This document shows positions 16,266 to 25,105 of a stretch of 47,678 bases of DNA, piece after piece. A program made the translations under genes and the position numbers. Source of the stretch: Deinococcus marmoris (GTDB taxonomy: Bacteria; Deinococcota; Deinococci; Deinococcales; Deinococcaceae); contig NZ_MSTI01000175.1 in the NCBI RefSeq assembly GCF_001949125.1, forward strand, positions 1-47,678. Reading direction: 5' to 3'. The notes below the pieces were generated by a model. The model was not told the origin of the DNA, did no database searches, and saw only the letters and a program-made list of their open reading frames with translations. Every line of letters begins with the position of its first letter. The stretch's first letter is position 1.

Positions 16266-17807
16266 ATGTTCAAAAATAAGCACACTGCCCGCATCCTTGG
16301 TCTCAGCACCCTGCTCCTGCTCACGGGCGCGGTCACTTCAGCCCAGGCACAGACTTCCGGTGGCATTTTGCGGGCCGGAATGCAGGCCGATCCGGTGGGC
16401 CTCGATCCGCACGTCACGCAGGCCACCTCCACGCGCAACCAACTGGAAAACGTCTACGACACCCTGGTGGCCTTCGATCCCAGCGGCAAGATCGTGCCGT
16501 CGCTGGCAACCAAATGGACGACGAGCAAGGACGGGCTGACCTGGACCTTTACCCTGCGTAGCGGCGTGAAATTTCACAACGGACGGGCCTTCGAGGCCAG
16601 CGACGTGGTGTATTCCATTAACCGCATCAAGGACCCCGCCACCAAGTCCCCCCGCAGCGGCGACTTCGAGCTGATCAAGAGCGTGACCGCACCGAACAAG
16701 ACCACCGCCGTGATTACCCTGAGCAAGCCCTTCTCGCCGCTGCTGAGCAAGCTGGCCTTCACCCTGAACGTGATCGTGCCGAAGGAGGCGGCGGCCACCC
16801 TCAACACCAAGCCTGTCGGCACCGGCCCCTTCTCTTTTGTCGAGTACGTCCCGCAGACCCGCATGGTGCTCAAGAAGAATCCCAACTTCTGGGGCAAGGA
16901 CGCCAAGGGCAACAAGCTGCCGTACCTCGACGGCATCACCTACTCGTATTTGCCCGACGCCACAGCGCGCGTGACCGCCCTGCGGACCGGTAACGTGGAC
17001 TGGATCGAGTACGTGCCGTCCACCTCGATCCAGACGCTCAAGGCCGACGCTGGCGTGAATGTGCTGGGTGGCCCCGCTGCCAATTACCGCGCGCTGTTCT
17101 TCAATGTGGCCCAGAAGCCGCTGGACAACCCCAAGGTGCGCCGCGCCATCGCCTACGCCCTCAACAACCAGGAGATCGTGGACGTCGCGCTGCTGGGCGT
17201 GGGCGGGATCGCCTCGCCTGGCACGGTCTTCCCTGACGGCAACTACTACGCCTCGCCGGACGCCAGCTACGGCAAGCCCAACCTCGACAAGGCCCGCGCC
17301 CTGCTCAAGGAGGCAGGCTACCCGAACGGGTTTACCCTGGACCTCAAGGTGACCAGCACCTACGACTTCCTGCGGGTGCCCGCCGAGATCATCCAGGCGC
17401 AACTGGCACCTATCGGGATCAAGGTCAATATCAATGCCCTGGAGTGGAGCGTCTTCCTGCCCGACATCCTGGCGAAGAAATACACCGCCACCATCCTGGG
17501 CGAGAGCGGCCAGGGCGACCCGGACGACTATCTGTACACGCCGTTTGCGTCCGATTCGGGCGGCAACCTGACCAACTTCAAGGATGCCACCATCGACAAG
17601 TGGCTGGATCAGGGCCGGCAGGTGGCCGATCCGGCAGCCCGCAAGAAGCTGTATGTGGACGTGCAAAAACGCCTGGTGGACCTTTCGCCGATGGTCTTCC
17701 TCTACTCCAGCACCCAGTACGAGGCGGCGCGCAAATCGGTCCAGGGCTACTCGCATTTTGCCAACACCAGCTATATCGGGCTGCGGACCGCCTGGCTCAA
17801 ACGCTGA
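16266..17807 (+). CDS. ABC transporter substrate-binding protein, family 5 (third)
   Basis: 513 residues. Signal peptide with predicted cleavage SAQA|QTSGG. Family-5 features: AGMQADPVGLDPH, LTWTFTLRSGVKFHNGRAF, PVGTGPFSFVEY and a late ANTSYIGLRTAWLKR. TACAGGAGGACCC precedes the ATG. It is the natural partner of the permease pair just upstream (14399-16224). It is the last intact gene of the peptide cluster; 36 bases later begins a truncated recombinase gene. Confidence 0.93.
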   Translation: MFKNKHTARILGLSTLLLLTGAVTSAQAQTSGGILRAGMQADPVGLDPHVTQATSTRNQLENVYDTLVAFDPSGKIVPSLATKWTTSKDGLTWTFTLRSGVKFHNGRAFEASDVVYSINRIKDPATKSPRSGDFELIKSVTAPNKTTAVITLSKPFSPLLSKLAFTLNVIVPKEAAATLNTKPVGTGPFSFVEYVPQTRMVLKKNPNFWGKDAKGNKLPYLDGITYSYLPDATARVTALRTGNVDWIEYVPSTSIQTLKADAGVNVLGGPAANYRALFFNVAQKPLDNPKVRRAIAYALNNQEIVDVALLGVGGIASPGTVFPDGNYYASPDASYGKPNLDKARALLKEAGYPNGFTLDLKVTSTYDFLRVPAEIIQAQLAPIGIKVNINALEWSVFLPDILAKKYTATILGESGQGDPDDYLYTPFASDSGGNLTNFKDATIDKWLDQGRQVADPAARKKLYVDVQKRLVDLSPMVFLYSSTQYEAARKSVQGYSHFANTSYIGLRTAWLKR

Positions 17808-17843
17808 ACCCTCAGCAGGCATGACCAAACAGTAGCGGTCTGA

Positions 17844-18449
17844 ACTTTTGGAGGTGGGCACGAGCTGAGCCTCGTGCTGGGGACGCGGCGTGGCGAGGCC
17901 TGCGGCCTGGAATGGAAGCACGTCGACTGGGCCGCAGGAGCCGTGCGTCTCGTGCGCGGCGTCAAAGTGGTCACGGGCAAACCCAGTCTTGGGCCGCTGA
18001 AAACGGATGGCTCTGAACGCGTGGTCAAGCTTCCGCCGCGCCTGCTCGAGCGTTTGTGGGAGTGGCAGATGGTCCAGGCCGCCGAGCGTGAGGTTTTGGT
18101 TGCCTCAGGGGGCGCGTGGACGGACCAGGGGCTAATCTTCAGCACGCGCGTGGGTGGGCGGAAGGGCATCCCGGCGGGTGGCCCCATCGACCCCAACAGC
18201 CTCAAGACCGTCTTCGCGAGCGTCTGTGCGGAGGCTGGCGTCCAGACCCTGTCGATCCAAGCGTTGCGCCGAATATTCACCACCCTGCGGCGGAAACGGG
18301 GCGTCGCGCTCGAACTCGTTGCCGCAGACCTTGGACACACCGATACCCGGACCCTGCTGGCGTTTTACCGCACCGTCGACAACGAGGAACGCCTGACGCA
18401 CGGGGAGGACTTGGACGAGACGCTGACGGCGCTGGGTCAGCAGGGATAA
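17844..18449 (+). pseudogene. Truncated tyrosine recombinase/integrase (catalytic domain only)
   Basis: An open frame from an upstream TGA encodes only the C-terminal catalytic domain; the N-terminal core-binding and arm-binding domains are missing and no normal start is present (first GTG 17874). Catalytic landmarks: Arg in LVLGTRRGEACGLEW, Lys in GPLKTDGSERVVKLP, Arg in IQALRRIF, and Tyr in LGHTDTRTLLAFY. The His of the usual HxxR box is Gln and the following His is Arg, so the domain is probably inactive as well as truncated. It is likely the relic of the enzyme family that made the island, though it lies mid-island rather than at an end. Its TAA overlaps the first base of a MITE-like repeat. 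Confidence 0.75.
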
Positions 18450-18584
18450 TACGGACTCCGATTAAAGGGTGTTGAAAACACCTGAAAATCCGAGCGGAGC
18501 GAGAAGGAGAAAAACGGGTTCCGGGCGTGGAGTGGAAGGATCGGCGCTGTTCCGATTCCTGCACGAAACAAACGGAGTCCGTAT
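18449..18584. repeat. MITE-like small repeat, copy 1
   Basis: 136 bases with perfect terminal inverted repeats ATACGGACTCCG / CGGAGTCCGTAT, an internal hairpin GGTGTT-GAA-AACACC and no coding capacity. A diverged copy in the same orientation is at 28722-28856. It resembles the short noncoding repeats known from Deinococcus genomes (family not identified). No clear target-site duplication is seen. Confidence 0.85.
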
Positions 18585-18587
18585 CAG

Positions 18588-18851
18588 CAATGGTTCGGAC
18601 AGTTTTCAGCAGGTACGCTGCCAGCAGAACGGTGTTTTTCAACCGTTGCCCGAATTAAACTCAATCCGACACCGACACCCGGATTGATATTATTTATTTG
18701 CCCTGCCAGACAGCCCTGTTGATCAATCGGAGACACATCACCTGAATACAGAGCATTCTGTGTCCAGCAGAGCCTTGGACGTCTCGCGACACCCCACTTT
18801 TTCTCCTCTCCATCCAGCACGCGACGCCACCCAAAACTGTCCGAACCATTG
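18588..18851. repeat. 264-bp inverted-repeat element (second kind)
   Basis: It is bounded by a perfect 19-base inverted repeat, CAATGGTTCGGACAGTTTT at 18588-18606 and its complement at 18833-18851. The interior shows no credible gene. It looks like a nonautonomous transposable element or an internally deleted insertion sequence, sitting 3 bases from the MITE-like copy. No evident target duplication. From 18852 to 19023 no feature could be supported. Confidence 0.7.
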
Positions 18852-19023
18852 ATAAGACCACACGGTGGGGTCAGGTCCTCTCCGATATGAGCGCATTTCC
18901 GGGATCATTCTTCCTGGGCGAGAGGCGCATTCTTGACTGGGTTTGCCTGGACCACGGCGACTCTGGCGGTTCCATGAGATGGAGATGGGTTCGCTGCTGG
19001 ACCGACTGGGCACCTCTGTTCTT

Positions 19024-22000
19024 TCACTCGCCTGCGAGGAGCGTTATCACTTGGTATGGCCTGATGGTTTGCTCCGTCTCTGCGGAGTCTGAAACCACTT
19101 CCTCCAGGAGATTCACAACCTTCCAGCGGTGAATCTCCAGCGCACTCAGGCCGTCCAGCGAGGTCTGCTGGCCGTGGGCCTCATAGACGCGCAGGATGAC
19201 GGCGTCTGAGTCCTCGGCCAGCTTGAGGGCGCTCAGGCGCAGACCAGCGGGCAGGCTGATCAAGCGCGACTGGGCCAGAAGTGTGCCTTCCGTTGCCGCG
19301 CTGTGAAGGGCGGTCAGGGGGGCGTTGAGGTCCTGGGCTTCCCTCAGGGTGCCCCCGCGCCAGTCCCCCGCGTGCGGGTAAAGCGCGTAGGTGAACTGGT
19401 GGTGCCCCTCATCCGCCGTGGGATCAGGATAGACCGGCGATCTGAGCAAGCTCAGGCCCAGCACGTTGCCCCGGCACGAATACCCATACTTGCTGTCATT
19501 GAGCAGGCTGACCCCACAGGCCCCATCATTCAGGTCAGCCCAGCGGTGGGCGGGCACCTCGAATTGCGCGGCGTCCCAACTGGTGTTGGTGTGGGTGGTG
19601 CGAACGACGCTGCCGTAGGCCGTTTCGTAGGTGGCGTGTGGGCTGCGAATATTCACAGGCGTCAGCGAGCGCAAGAAGGTGTGGCGGCCACGCCAGTCCA
19701 CTTCCGTTTCGATGTCCAGCCGGGCACTGCCGGGCCGCAGCTCATAGACCTGGGTGATGGTGCTGTCGCCGTGCTTGCGGATCACCCGAATGGCCGGATA
19801 CGGCGCGTCCGAGAGCCGTTGTGGAGGCTGAGCAGCCAGCAGTTCTTCACCGTCCTCGGCGTAGGCGGCGTCCACCTCCCAGGCGTCGTACTCGCGGGCG
19901 ATGTCCACGTAGGCCCACACCTGGTTGCCGCGCCCAGCGAGCATCTCGCGGGCCAGCCGTTTGTCGTACATGGACGTGAGCGTGCCGTCGTCGCCTACCG
20001 TCACGCGCAGGCAAGCATTGTCCAGCGTCAGGTCGTCAGTGTCAGTGCTGCGGGCTGACTTTGGAGCCTCGGCCTGCCCCACCTTGAGCGCCAGGTAGCC
20101 CAGACCCGGCACGGTCATTTCACCGTGAAGGTGAAGCTGCCCACCCTGGAAGTGCGTCTGGACCGCAAGTCCTTCATCCGTCGTCAGGGCCAGCGGACGC
20201 CCCGTTTCAAGGACAGCCTGCAGCGGGCGATCATCGGAAGAGAGGTTCCAGACGACGATGCGCTCCGGGCCGCTCACCGCGTCGCTGAGGGCTTGCAGCG
20301 CTGCATTTCGCATGGCAGTCGCCTTCTCCAGTGCCGCGCCAAGTTCCTGGTGGGCCACGTCGTACACGGCCTTGACGCTGGAACCCGGCAGAATGTCGTG
20401 AAACTGGTTCCTGAGCAGCGTCTGCCACAACGTGGTCAGATCCTGTCGGGGGTAGGGGTGTCCCAGCAGCCGGAAGGCCAGGGTACAGGCCGCCTCGGTT
20501 TCCATCAGCGTGTGTTCCAGACGGCGGTTGAACTTCTTCATGCGGGCCTGGGAAGTAAACGTGCCCCGGTGCATTTCCAGGTACTGATCACCGTGCCAGA
20601 CGGGCAGTTTGTTGGCCTTCACCTCGTCGTAGAACTCGGCCACCCGTGTCATCTTCAGGCGCGGAAGACCGGGGAACTCCCTGAGGCGTCCGTAACTTTC
20701 CAGCATCTCGGCGGTGGGGCCGCCGCCGCCATCGCCGTGGCCAAAGCTGAGCAGTGAGGCGTGACTCTGGCGCTTGCCCCGGAAATTCTGCCAGGTCTGC
20801 AACATGTCCAGCGGGGCGATATCGCCGTTGTAGCCCTGCGCGGGCAGGGGATTGAAAAAGCTATGGGCCAGCACCTGGCTGCCGTCCAGCCCCTCCCAGC
20901 GATACAGGTCATAGGGAAAGGTGTTGGTCTCGTTCCAGGTCAGCTTGGTGGTAAAAAAATAGGGAATGTTCGAGAGTTGCAGCAGTTGCGGCAGGTTGGC
21001 GGCGTAGCCGAAGGTGTCGGGCAGCCAGCAGACGCGGGCCACCTTGCCGAATTTCTCGGCAAAATAGCGCTGGCCGTAGAGCAACTGCCGCGCCCACGAT
21101 TCGCCGGAAATCAGGTTGCCGTCGGGTTCCACCCACATGCCGCCGACCACGTCCCAGCGGCCTTCCTGAACGCGCTGCTGGATGCGCCCGAACAGTGCGG
21201 GGGCGTCTTCCTCGACGTAACGGTAAAGCTGGGCCGAGGACTGGTTGAAGGTGAAATCGGGGTACTGCTCCATCAGGGTCAACACCGTGGAAAAGGTGCG
21301 CTGCGCTTTGAGGCGCGTCTCGGAGAGCGGCCACAGCCAGGCCAGATCAATGTGGGCATGGCCCGACAGGCTGATCTCCCCGGTGGGCGGGAAGCGTTTC
21401 AGCAGCTCTGCCTGGCGCTCATCCCAGATCTGGCGTGCCTGCCTGAGCGCCGGGCGCAGGTCATCGGGGAACGGCGGGCTGTCCTCGCTGGCAAAATCCC
21501 ACTCGTCCCAGATCCCGGCGATCTGGTCCGCCTGCTCAGGCTGCTGGACCGCGCGCGAAAGGTACGCGGCGCTGTCACTGCGCTGGACCGGAAGCCCAGT
21601 CAACAGCTCACTGAGGGCGTCGGCGATCTGGGCGGCCAGATCAGGCTGGCCGTGTGCCAGGAGTTGCCGGGCCGCTTCATGTGCCGCGCTGAGATCGTCG
21701 TGCAGCGCGCGGACCTCCAGGTCAGGCTCCACCAGATGGGCCACCTTCAGCCGTGGATGCAGGTTCGGGCGTCCGAACAGGTCCTTGGGGCTGGCCTGAA
21801 TCTCGATGCTCAGCCGCTGCCCGCCGGAGATCTCAGGGAGCCGGTACTCAAGGTGGTATGGATTGAGACCGCCTATGGGCCGCCCGTTCACAGTCAACAG
21901 ACCCTCACCGCCGACATCAAAACGCAGGGAGACCGGCCCCGTCCAATCTGCCGGCACCGTGGCCTCAAAGCGCAGGGTGACCGGGAAAGCGCGGCTGGGC

Positions 22001-22161
22001 CAGCTCTCATTCAACGCAATGGGAGAGGCCCGATCCGAGCCATGAGCGAAGAACTCACCGCCCGGCAGCGGCTGCCGCCGGGCGTCGCGCCAGGCCCCCA
22101 GCTCGTTGAGGCGATTGTGCAGGCGAATGAGGATCTGGGCCGTCGTCAGGGCGTGCGTCAT
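19024..22161 (-). CDS. Alpha-mannosidase, glycoside hydrolase family 38
   Basis: 1045 residues, no signal peptide, so cytoplasmic. The N-terminal part (about 1-250) holds a galactose-binding-like beta domain (ADWTGPVSLRFDVGGEGLLTV). The GH38 catalytic domain has zinc motif H270-I-D272 in GHAHIDLAWLW and catalytic nucleophile Asp382 in CWLPDTFGYAANLP. A middle helical domain (RNQFHDILPGSS) and C-terminal beta domains follow. It hydrolyses terminal alpha-mannosides from imported oligosaccharides. GAGGAGAGG lies 7-8 bases before the ATG. It is divergent from the RpiR regulator and sugar ABC genes, with an operator-like site 167 bases upstream of the start. Confidence 0.95.
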   Translation of the reverse strand: MTHALTTAQILIRLHNRLNELGAWRDARRQPLPGGEFFAHGSDRASPIALNESWPSRAFPVTLRFEATVPADWTGPVSLRFDVGGEGLLTVNGRPIGGLNPYHLEYRLPEISGGQRLSIEIQASPKDLFGRPNLHPRLKVAHLVEPDLEVRALHDDLSAAHEAARQLLAHGQPDLAAQIADALSELLTGLPVQRSDSAAYLSRAVQQPEQADQIAGIWDEWDFASEDSPPFPDDLRPALRQARQIWDERQAELLKRFPPTGEISLSGHAHIDLAWLWPLSETRLKAQRTFSTVLTLMEQYPDFTFNQSSAQLYRYVEEDAPALFGRIQQRVQEGRWDVVGGMWVEPDGNLISGESWARQLLYGQRYFAEKFGKVARVCWLPDTFGYAANLPQLLQLSNIPYFFTTKLTWNETNTFPYDLYRWEGLDGSQVLAHSFFNPLPAQGYNGDIAPLDMLQTWQNFRGKRQSHASLLSFGHGDGGGGPTAEMLESYGRLREFPGLPRLKMTRVAEFYDEVKANKLPVWHGDQYLEMHRGTFTSQARMKKFNRRLEHTLMETEAACTLAFRLLGHPYPRQDLTTLWQTLLRNQFHDILPGSSVKAVYDVAHQELGAALEKATAMRNAALQALSDAVSGPERIVVWNLSSDDRPLQAVLETGRPLALTTDEGLAVQTHFQGGQLHLHGEMTVPGLGYLALKVGQAEAPKSARSTDTDDLTLDNACLRVTVGDDGTLTSMYDKRLAREMLAGRGNQVWAYVDIAREYDAWEVDAAYAEDGEELLAAQPPQRLSDAPYPAIRVIRKHGDSTITQVYELRPGSARLDIETEVDWRGRHTFLRSLTPVNIRSPHATYETAYGSVVRTTHTNTSWDAAQFEVPAHRWADLNDGACGVSLLNDSKYGYSCRGNVLGLSLLRSPVYPDPTADEGHHQFTYALYPHAGDWRGGTLREAQDLNAPLTALHSAATEGTLLAQSRLISLPAGLRLSALKLAEDSDAVILRVYEAHGQQTSLDGLSALEIHRWKVVNLLEEVVSDSAETEQTIRPYQVITLLAGE

Positions 22162-22327
22162 GGAAAAACCTCTCCTCGCTGCTCGACTGAGATATGAACA
22201 CTCGGCCCCAGCGAGGCCACCGACAGCAACAGGTCGGTTTCCAGAATCTGTGGGCCAGCCAATCGGTTTCCAGGCATTGCGTCCCCCTCTTCGAGGCAGA
22301 ATTTGTGTCGTGCGTCCACAGTGATCC

Positions 22328-22343
22328 TGGAAATTATTTTACA
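22328..22343. promoter_or_regulatory. Candidate RpiR operator, site 1 (mannosidase side)
   Basis: TGGAAATTATTTTACA is an AT-rich near-palindrome in a GC-rich genome. It shares the core GRAAATTATTYT with sites at 22612 and 22644. On the leftward strand it overlaps a possible -10 box TAAAAT for the mannosidase gene. Confidence 0.5.
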
Positions 22344-22611
22344 TCTGCCGCCAGTGTGAAACCTGTCTGGGGAGCGGCCTCGTCGTCAGGCAGTTGAGGT
22401 TTAGAGCAGGTCTCTGAACGAGGTGCCGGAAGTCCGTTTTTCTGGTAGCTTCAGTCTCTCCTTCGCAGCTTTTCGAGTTCATCCTGCCCGGCAAAAATCT
22501 CCTGCGTCATGTGGTACTAATAATGGCCGTTCTAGACCCACTGCCGTGGATGCAAAAGCCCACTCTGCTCTTTCTGATGGAACTTTTTCTAGGGTCCGTT
22601 CTGGATCATCC

Positions 22612-22626
22612 TGAAAATTATTCTCA
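22612..22626. promoter_or_regulatory. Candidate RpiR operator, site 2
   Basis: TGAAAATTATTCTCA is a near-perfect dyad (consensus TGAAAATTATTTTCA). It lies 15 bases upstream of the -35 box of the rightward promoter. Confidence 0.5.
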
Positions 22627-22640
22627 GCATTTTCAAAAAG

Positions 22641-22669
22641 TTGACAAAAATAATTTTCAAGCGTACTGT
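22641..22669 (+). promoter_or_regulatory. Sigma-70-type promoter for the RpiR/sugar ABC operon with embedded operator
   Basis: A consensus -35 TTGACA (22641-22646), a 17-base spacer, then TACTGT (22664-22669). The spacer holds a third copy of the operator core in inverted form (22644-22660, complement TTGAAAATTATTTTTGT), so a bound regulator would occlude RNA polymerase. Confidence 0.65.
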
Positions 22670-22751
22670 GACTACACAGCCAAATCCAAACGTTCGAGCT
22701 GAACCAGTTGCACCACACGTCGGCATGACCCGGTCAGAGGGGGCCAGCACC

Positions 22752-23630
22752 ATGACCCAGCTTCAGTTTCCATTGCCCAGTTCCCCGTCCAGTGGGGCCA
22801 TCGGGCGCATTCGCCTCCAGGCCCATAGCCTCTCGCCCAGCCTGCGCCGCGTGGCGGAACACGTTATTCAACATGCCGACAGCGCCGTCCATCAGACTAT
22901 TACCGAGGTGGCCGCCAGCGTGGGCGTGTCCGAGGCGACGATCACCCGGCTGTGCCGCAAGCTGGATTACGCTGGATTTCACGCCTTCAAGATTGCCCTG
23001 GCTGCCGATCTGGGCGGACGCGAACAGCGGGGGCGCACGGCACAGGAACAGGTGGGCGCGGACATGCCCACGGCCACCCAGCGGTTGTTCCAGCAGGCGG
23101 CGCGCACGCTGGACGACACTGCCCGCCTGCTCGATCCTGTGACGCTGGAGGACGTGGCCCGGCTGCTGGCCCGCGCCCCCAGGGTGGACCTGACGGGGCA
23201 GGGCAACAGCGGCCTGATCGCGCAGTTCTTCGCCCACCGCCTGATGCGGATCGGCATTACCGCCAGCGCGTATACCGACCCACATCTGGCTGCCGTGAGC
23301 ATCAGCACGCTGCCGCGTGGGGGGGTGGTGATCGGCCTGAGCAGTTCAGGCAGCACCATCGACACCGTGCAGCACCTGAAGCTGGCGCAGTCGTGCGGGG
23401 TGTCCACCGTGGCGATCACCCACCGGGCCAGCAGCCCGATCACGCGCCACGCCGGCATGGTGCTGTTCACCGCCGCCCAGGAAGATCCCCTGACCGACGC
23501 CGTGCTGGACACCCTGACCAGTCAGGTGATGTTGCTGGAAGTGCTGTACGCCGCTGTTCTGGGCCACCGTCCCGAATCCAACGCCATGCTGCGCGTCACT
23601 GCCGAAAGTGTCGTGGAAAAAAAGTACTGA
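22752..23630 (+). CDS. RpiR/MurR-family transcriptional regulator (HTH + SIS domain)
   Basis: 292 residues from the ATG at 22752, chosen because GAGGGGG lies 8 bases upstream; the frame stays open back into the promoter. The HTH_6 domain (about 18-90) includes SLRRVAEHVI and ASVGVSEATITRLCRKLDY. The SIS sugar-phosphate-binding domain (about 130-260) has GQGNSGLIAQFFAHRL and VVIGLSSSGSTIDTV. Such regulators sense phosphosugars (e.g. GlcNAc-6P or MurNAc-6P) and control their own operons. It is the first gene of the rightward sugar operon and divergent from the mannosidase; the three operator-like sites nearby fit autoregulation plus control of both directions. Confidence 0.93.
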   Translation: MTQLQFPLPSSPSSGAIGRIRLQAHSLSPSLRRVAEHVIQHADSAVHQTITEVAASVGVSEATITRLCRKLDYAGFHAFKIALAADLGGREQRGRTAQEQVGADMPTATQRLFQQAARTLDDTARLLDPVTLEDVARLLARAPRVDLTGQGNSGLIAQFFAHRLMRIGITASAYTDPHLAAVSISTLPRGGVVIGLSSSGSTIDTVQHLKLAQSCGVSTVAITHRASSPITRHAGMVLFTAAQEDPLTDAVLDTLTSQVMLLEVLYAAVLGHRPESNAMLRVTAESVVEKKY

Positions 23631-23672
23631 ACCCCGTCCATTCGCCCCCTCACTTTCCCAGGAGGAATGCCC

Positions 23673-24944
23673 ATGAAACAGTTCCACAAAAATGCACTGC
23701 TCGCCCTGACCCTCGGCCTCGGCCTGACCGCTGTTTCTGCACCTGCCGCCGCGCAGGCCGCCACCGAGATCACCTTCTGGACGTGGTACCTCAGCCCCAA
23801 GTTTGACCCGTACATCAAAGACACCATCGCCGCCTTCGAGAAGGCCAACCCCACGATCAAGGTCAAGTGGTTCGACAAGCAGGACAGCATGGTGCAGGAC
23901 TTCATCGCCAGCGTGAACCTGGGAAGCGCCCCGGACGTGGTGAACCTCAATATCGACGAAACCGGCAAGGCTGCCCAGAACGGCTTTCTGCGCAACGTGG
24001 ACGCCCTGACGCCGCTGGCCAACCTGAAATCCACCTTCTATCCACAGACCCTGGCCAACTTCACCATTGGCGGCAAGGTCTACGGCTACCCGTGGTACGG
24101 CTCGCTGAACGAAGGTGTGCTGCTGTACAACCCGGAGCTGATGGCGAAAGCGGGCGTCAAGGCCCCCAGGAACATGACCGAGCTGCTGAACATGGTCAAG
24201 ACTATCAAGGATAAGACCGGGGCCTTCGCCTGGGTCCCGGCCCTGAAAGATCCGGGTGGCGCGTCGTTCCTGGGCTACTTTTCCTCCGACGGCCTGCCGA
24301 TCTATAACGCCAAGGGTGAGGCGGCGTTCAACAGCCCGGCACACGTGGCGATCCTTCAGAAATATGTCGATCTGTTCAAGGGCGGCTACTTCCCCGAGGA
24401 CGCGCTGCGCAAGGAAGCCTTCCAGCTCGCCACCGAACTGTACGCGCAGAACCGCGTCGCCATGATCGTGGGCGGCCCGCAGGCACTGAACCGCATCAAG
24501 GACACCAACCCCGGCCTGTATGCCAAGACAGTGGTGACCACCGCGCCGCTGGGCAAGGCCAACACCCAGACCGGCACCAGCATGGGCATGGTCATTCCGC
24601 AGGCCAGCAAGCACCCCGCCGAGGCCGCCAAACTGGCCGCGTACTTCACCAACAACGCCAACCAGATCGCCTTTGCCAAGATCGTGCCGATTGTTCCCAC
24701 CACCGCCGCCGCGCAGAACGATCCGCTGTTCAAGGGCGCGTCCAGCGACCCGATTGCCAAGGCCACCGCCCTGGTGGGCGCATCGGGCCGCTTTATCAAC
24801 CCCGGCTTCAAGGCTCCGGGCAACAGCGATGACCTGTACAAGAACTTCAGCGACAACATCGAGGCCGCGCTGCTGGGCAAGAAGACCCCCAAGGCCGCGC
24901 TGAACGACTCCGTGAAGTTCTGGAACGCCAACATGAAGAAGTGA
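23673..24944 (+). CDS. Sugar ABC transporter substrate-binding protein, family 1
   Basis: 423 residues. The ATG at 23673 is preferred over one 6 bases earlier because AGGAGG is 7 bases upstream. Signal peptide with cleavage AQA|ATEITF. The SBP_bac_1 fold is evident: ITFWTWYLSPKFDPYIKDTI, GSAPDVVNLNIDE and PWYGSLNEGVLLYNPELM. It captures oligosaccharides outside the membrane. Its partners are the MalF/MalG-like permeases downstream. A hairpin in the 161-base gap before the permease genes could lower their expression relative to the binding protein. Confidence 0.94.
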   Translation: MKQFHKNALLALTLGLGLTAVSAPAAAQAATEITFWTWYLSPKFDPYIKDTIAAFEKANPTIKVKWFDKQDSMVQDFIASVNLGSAPDVVNLNIDETGKAAQNGFLRNVDALTPLANLKSTFYPQTLANFTIGGKVYGYPWYGSLNEGVLLYNPELMAKAGVKAPRNMTELLNMVKTIKDKTGAFAWVPALKDPGGASFLGYFSSDGLPIYNAKGEAAFNSPAHVAILQKYVDLFKGGYFPEDALRKEAFQLATELYAQNRVAMIVGGPQALNRIKDTNPGLYAKTVVTTAPLGKANTQTGTSMGMVIPQASKHPAEAAKLAAYFTNNANQIAFAKIVPIVPTTAAAQNDPLFKGASSDPIAKATALVGASGRFINPGFKAPGNSDDLYKNFSDNIEAALLGKKTPKAALNDSVKFWNANMKK

Positions 24945-24996
24945 GTTTCGGCGGGAGGCTGACGCTGTTCTCAGCCGCCCTCTAAATCCCAGAGTG

Positions 24997-25020
24997 CCCG
25001 CCCTGAGATCGACGGGCGGG
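24997..25020 (+). terminator. Hairpin between binding-protein and permease genes (attenuator-like)
   Basis: A 7-base GC stem (24997-25003 with 25014-25020) and a 10-base loop, followed by GCTTTACTTTTGG. The weak T-tract suggests partial termination or 3' stabilisation, giving more binding protein than permease. Confidence 0.6.
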
Positions 25021-25105
25021 GCTTTACTTTTGGGGCAAGGAGATCGGCCCTCGCCCACGGGGAAGACAAACGCCCTCGATGCGTCCCACCCCAGGAGGTG
25101 ATGAC

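Noticed and set aside
22666..22679. CTGTG-ACTA-CACAG as a CRP-type site
   Set aside because: The dyad is real but short, does not match the TGTGA-N6-TCACA spacing, and overlaps the -10 region where chance symmetry is easy. No evidence for a CRP regulon was seen.
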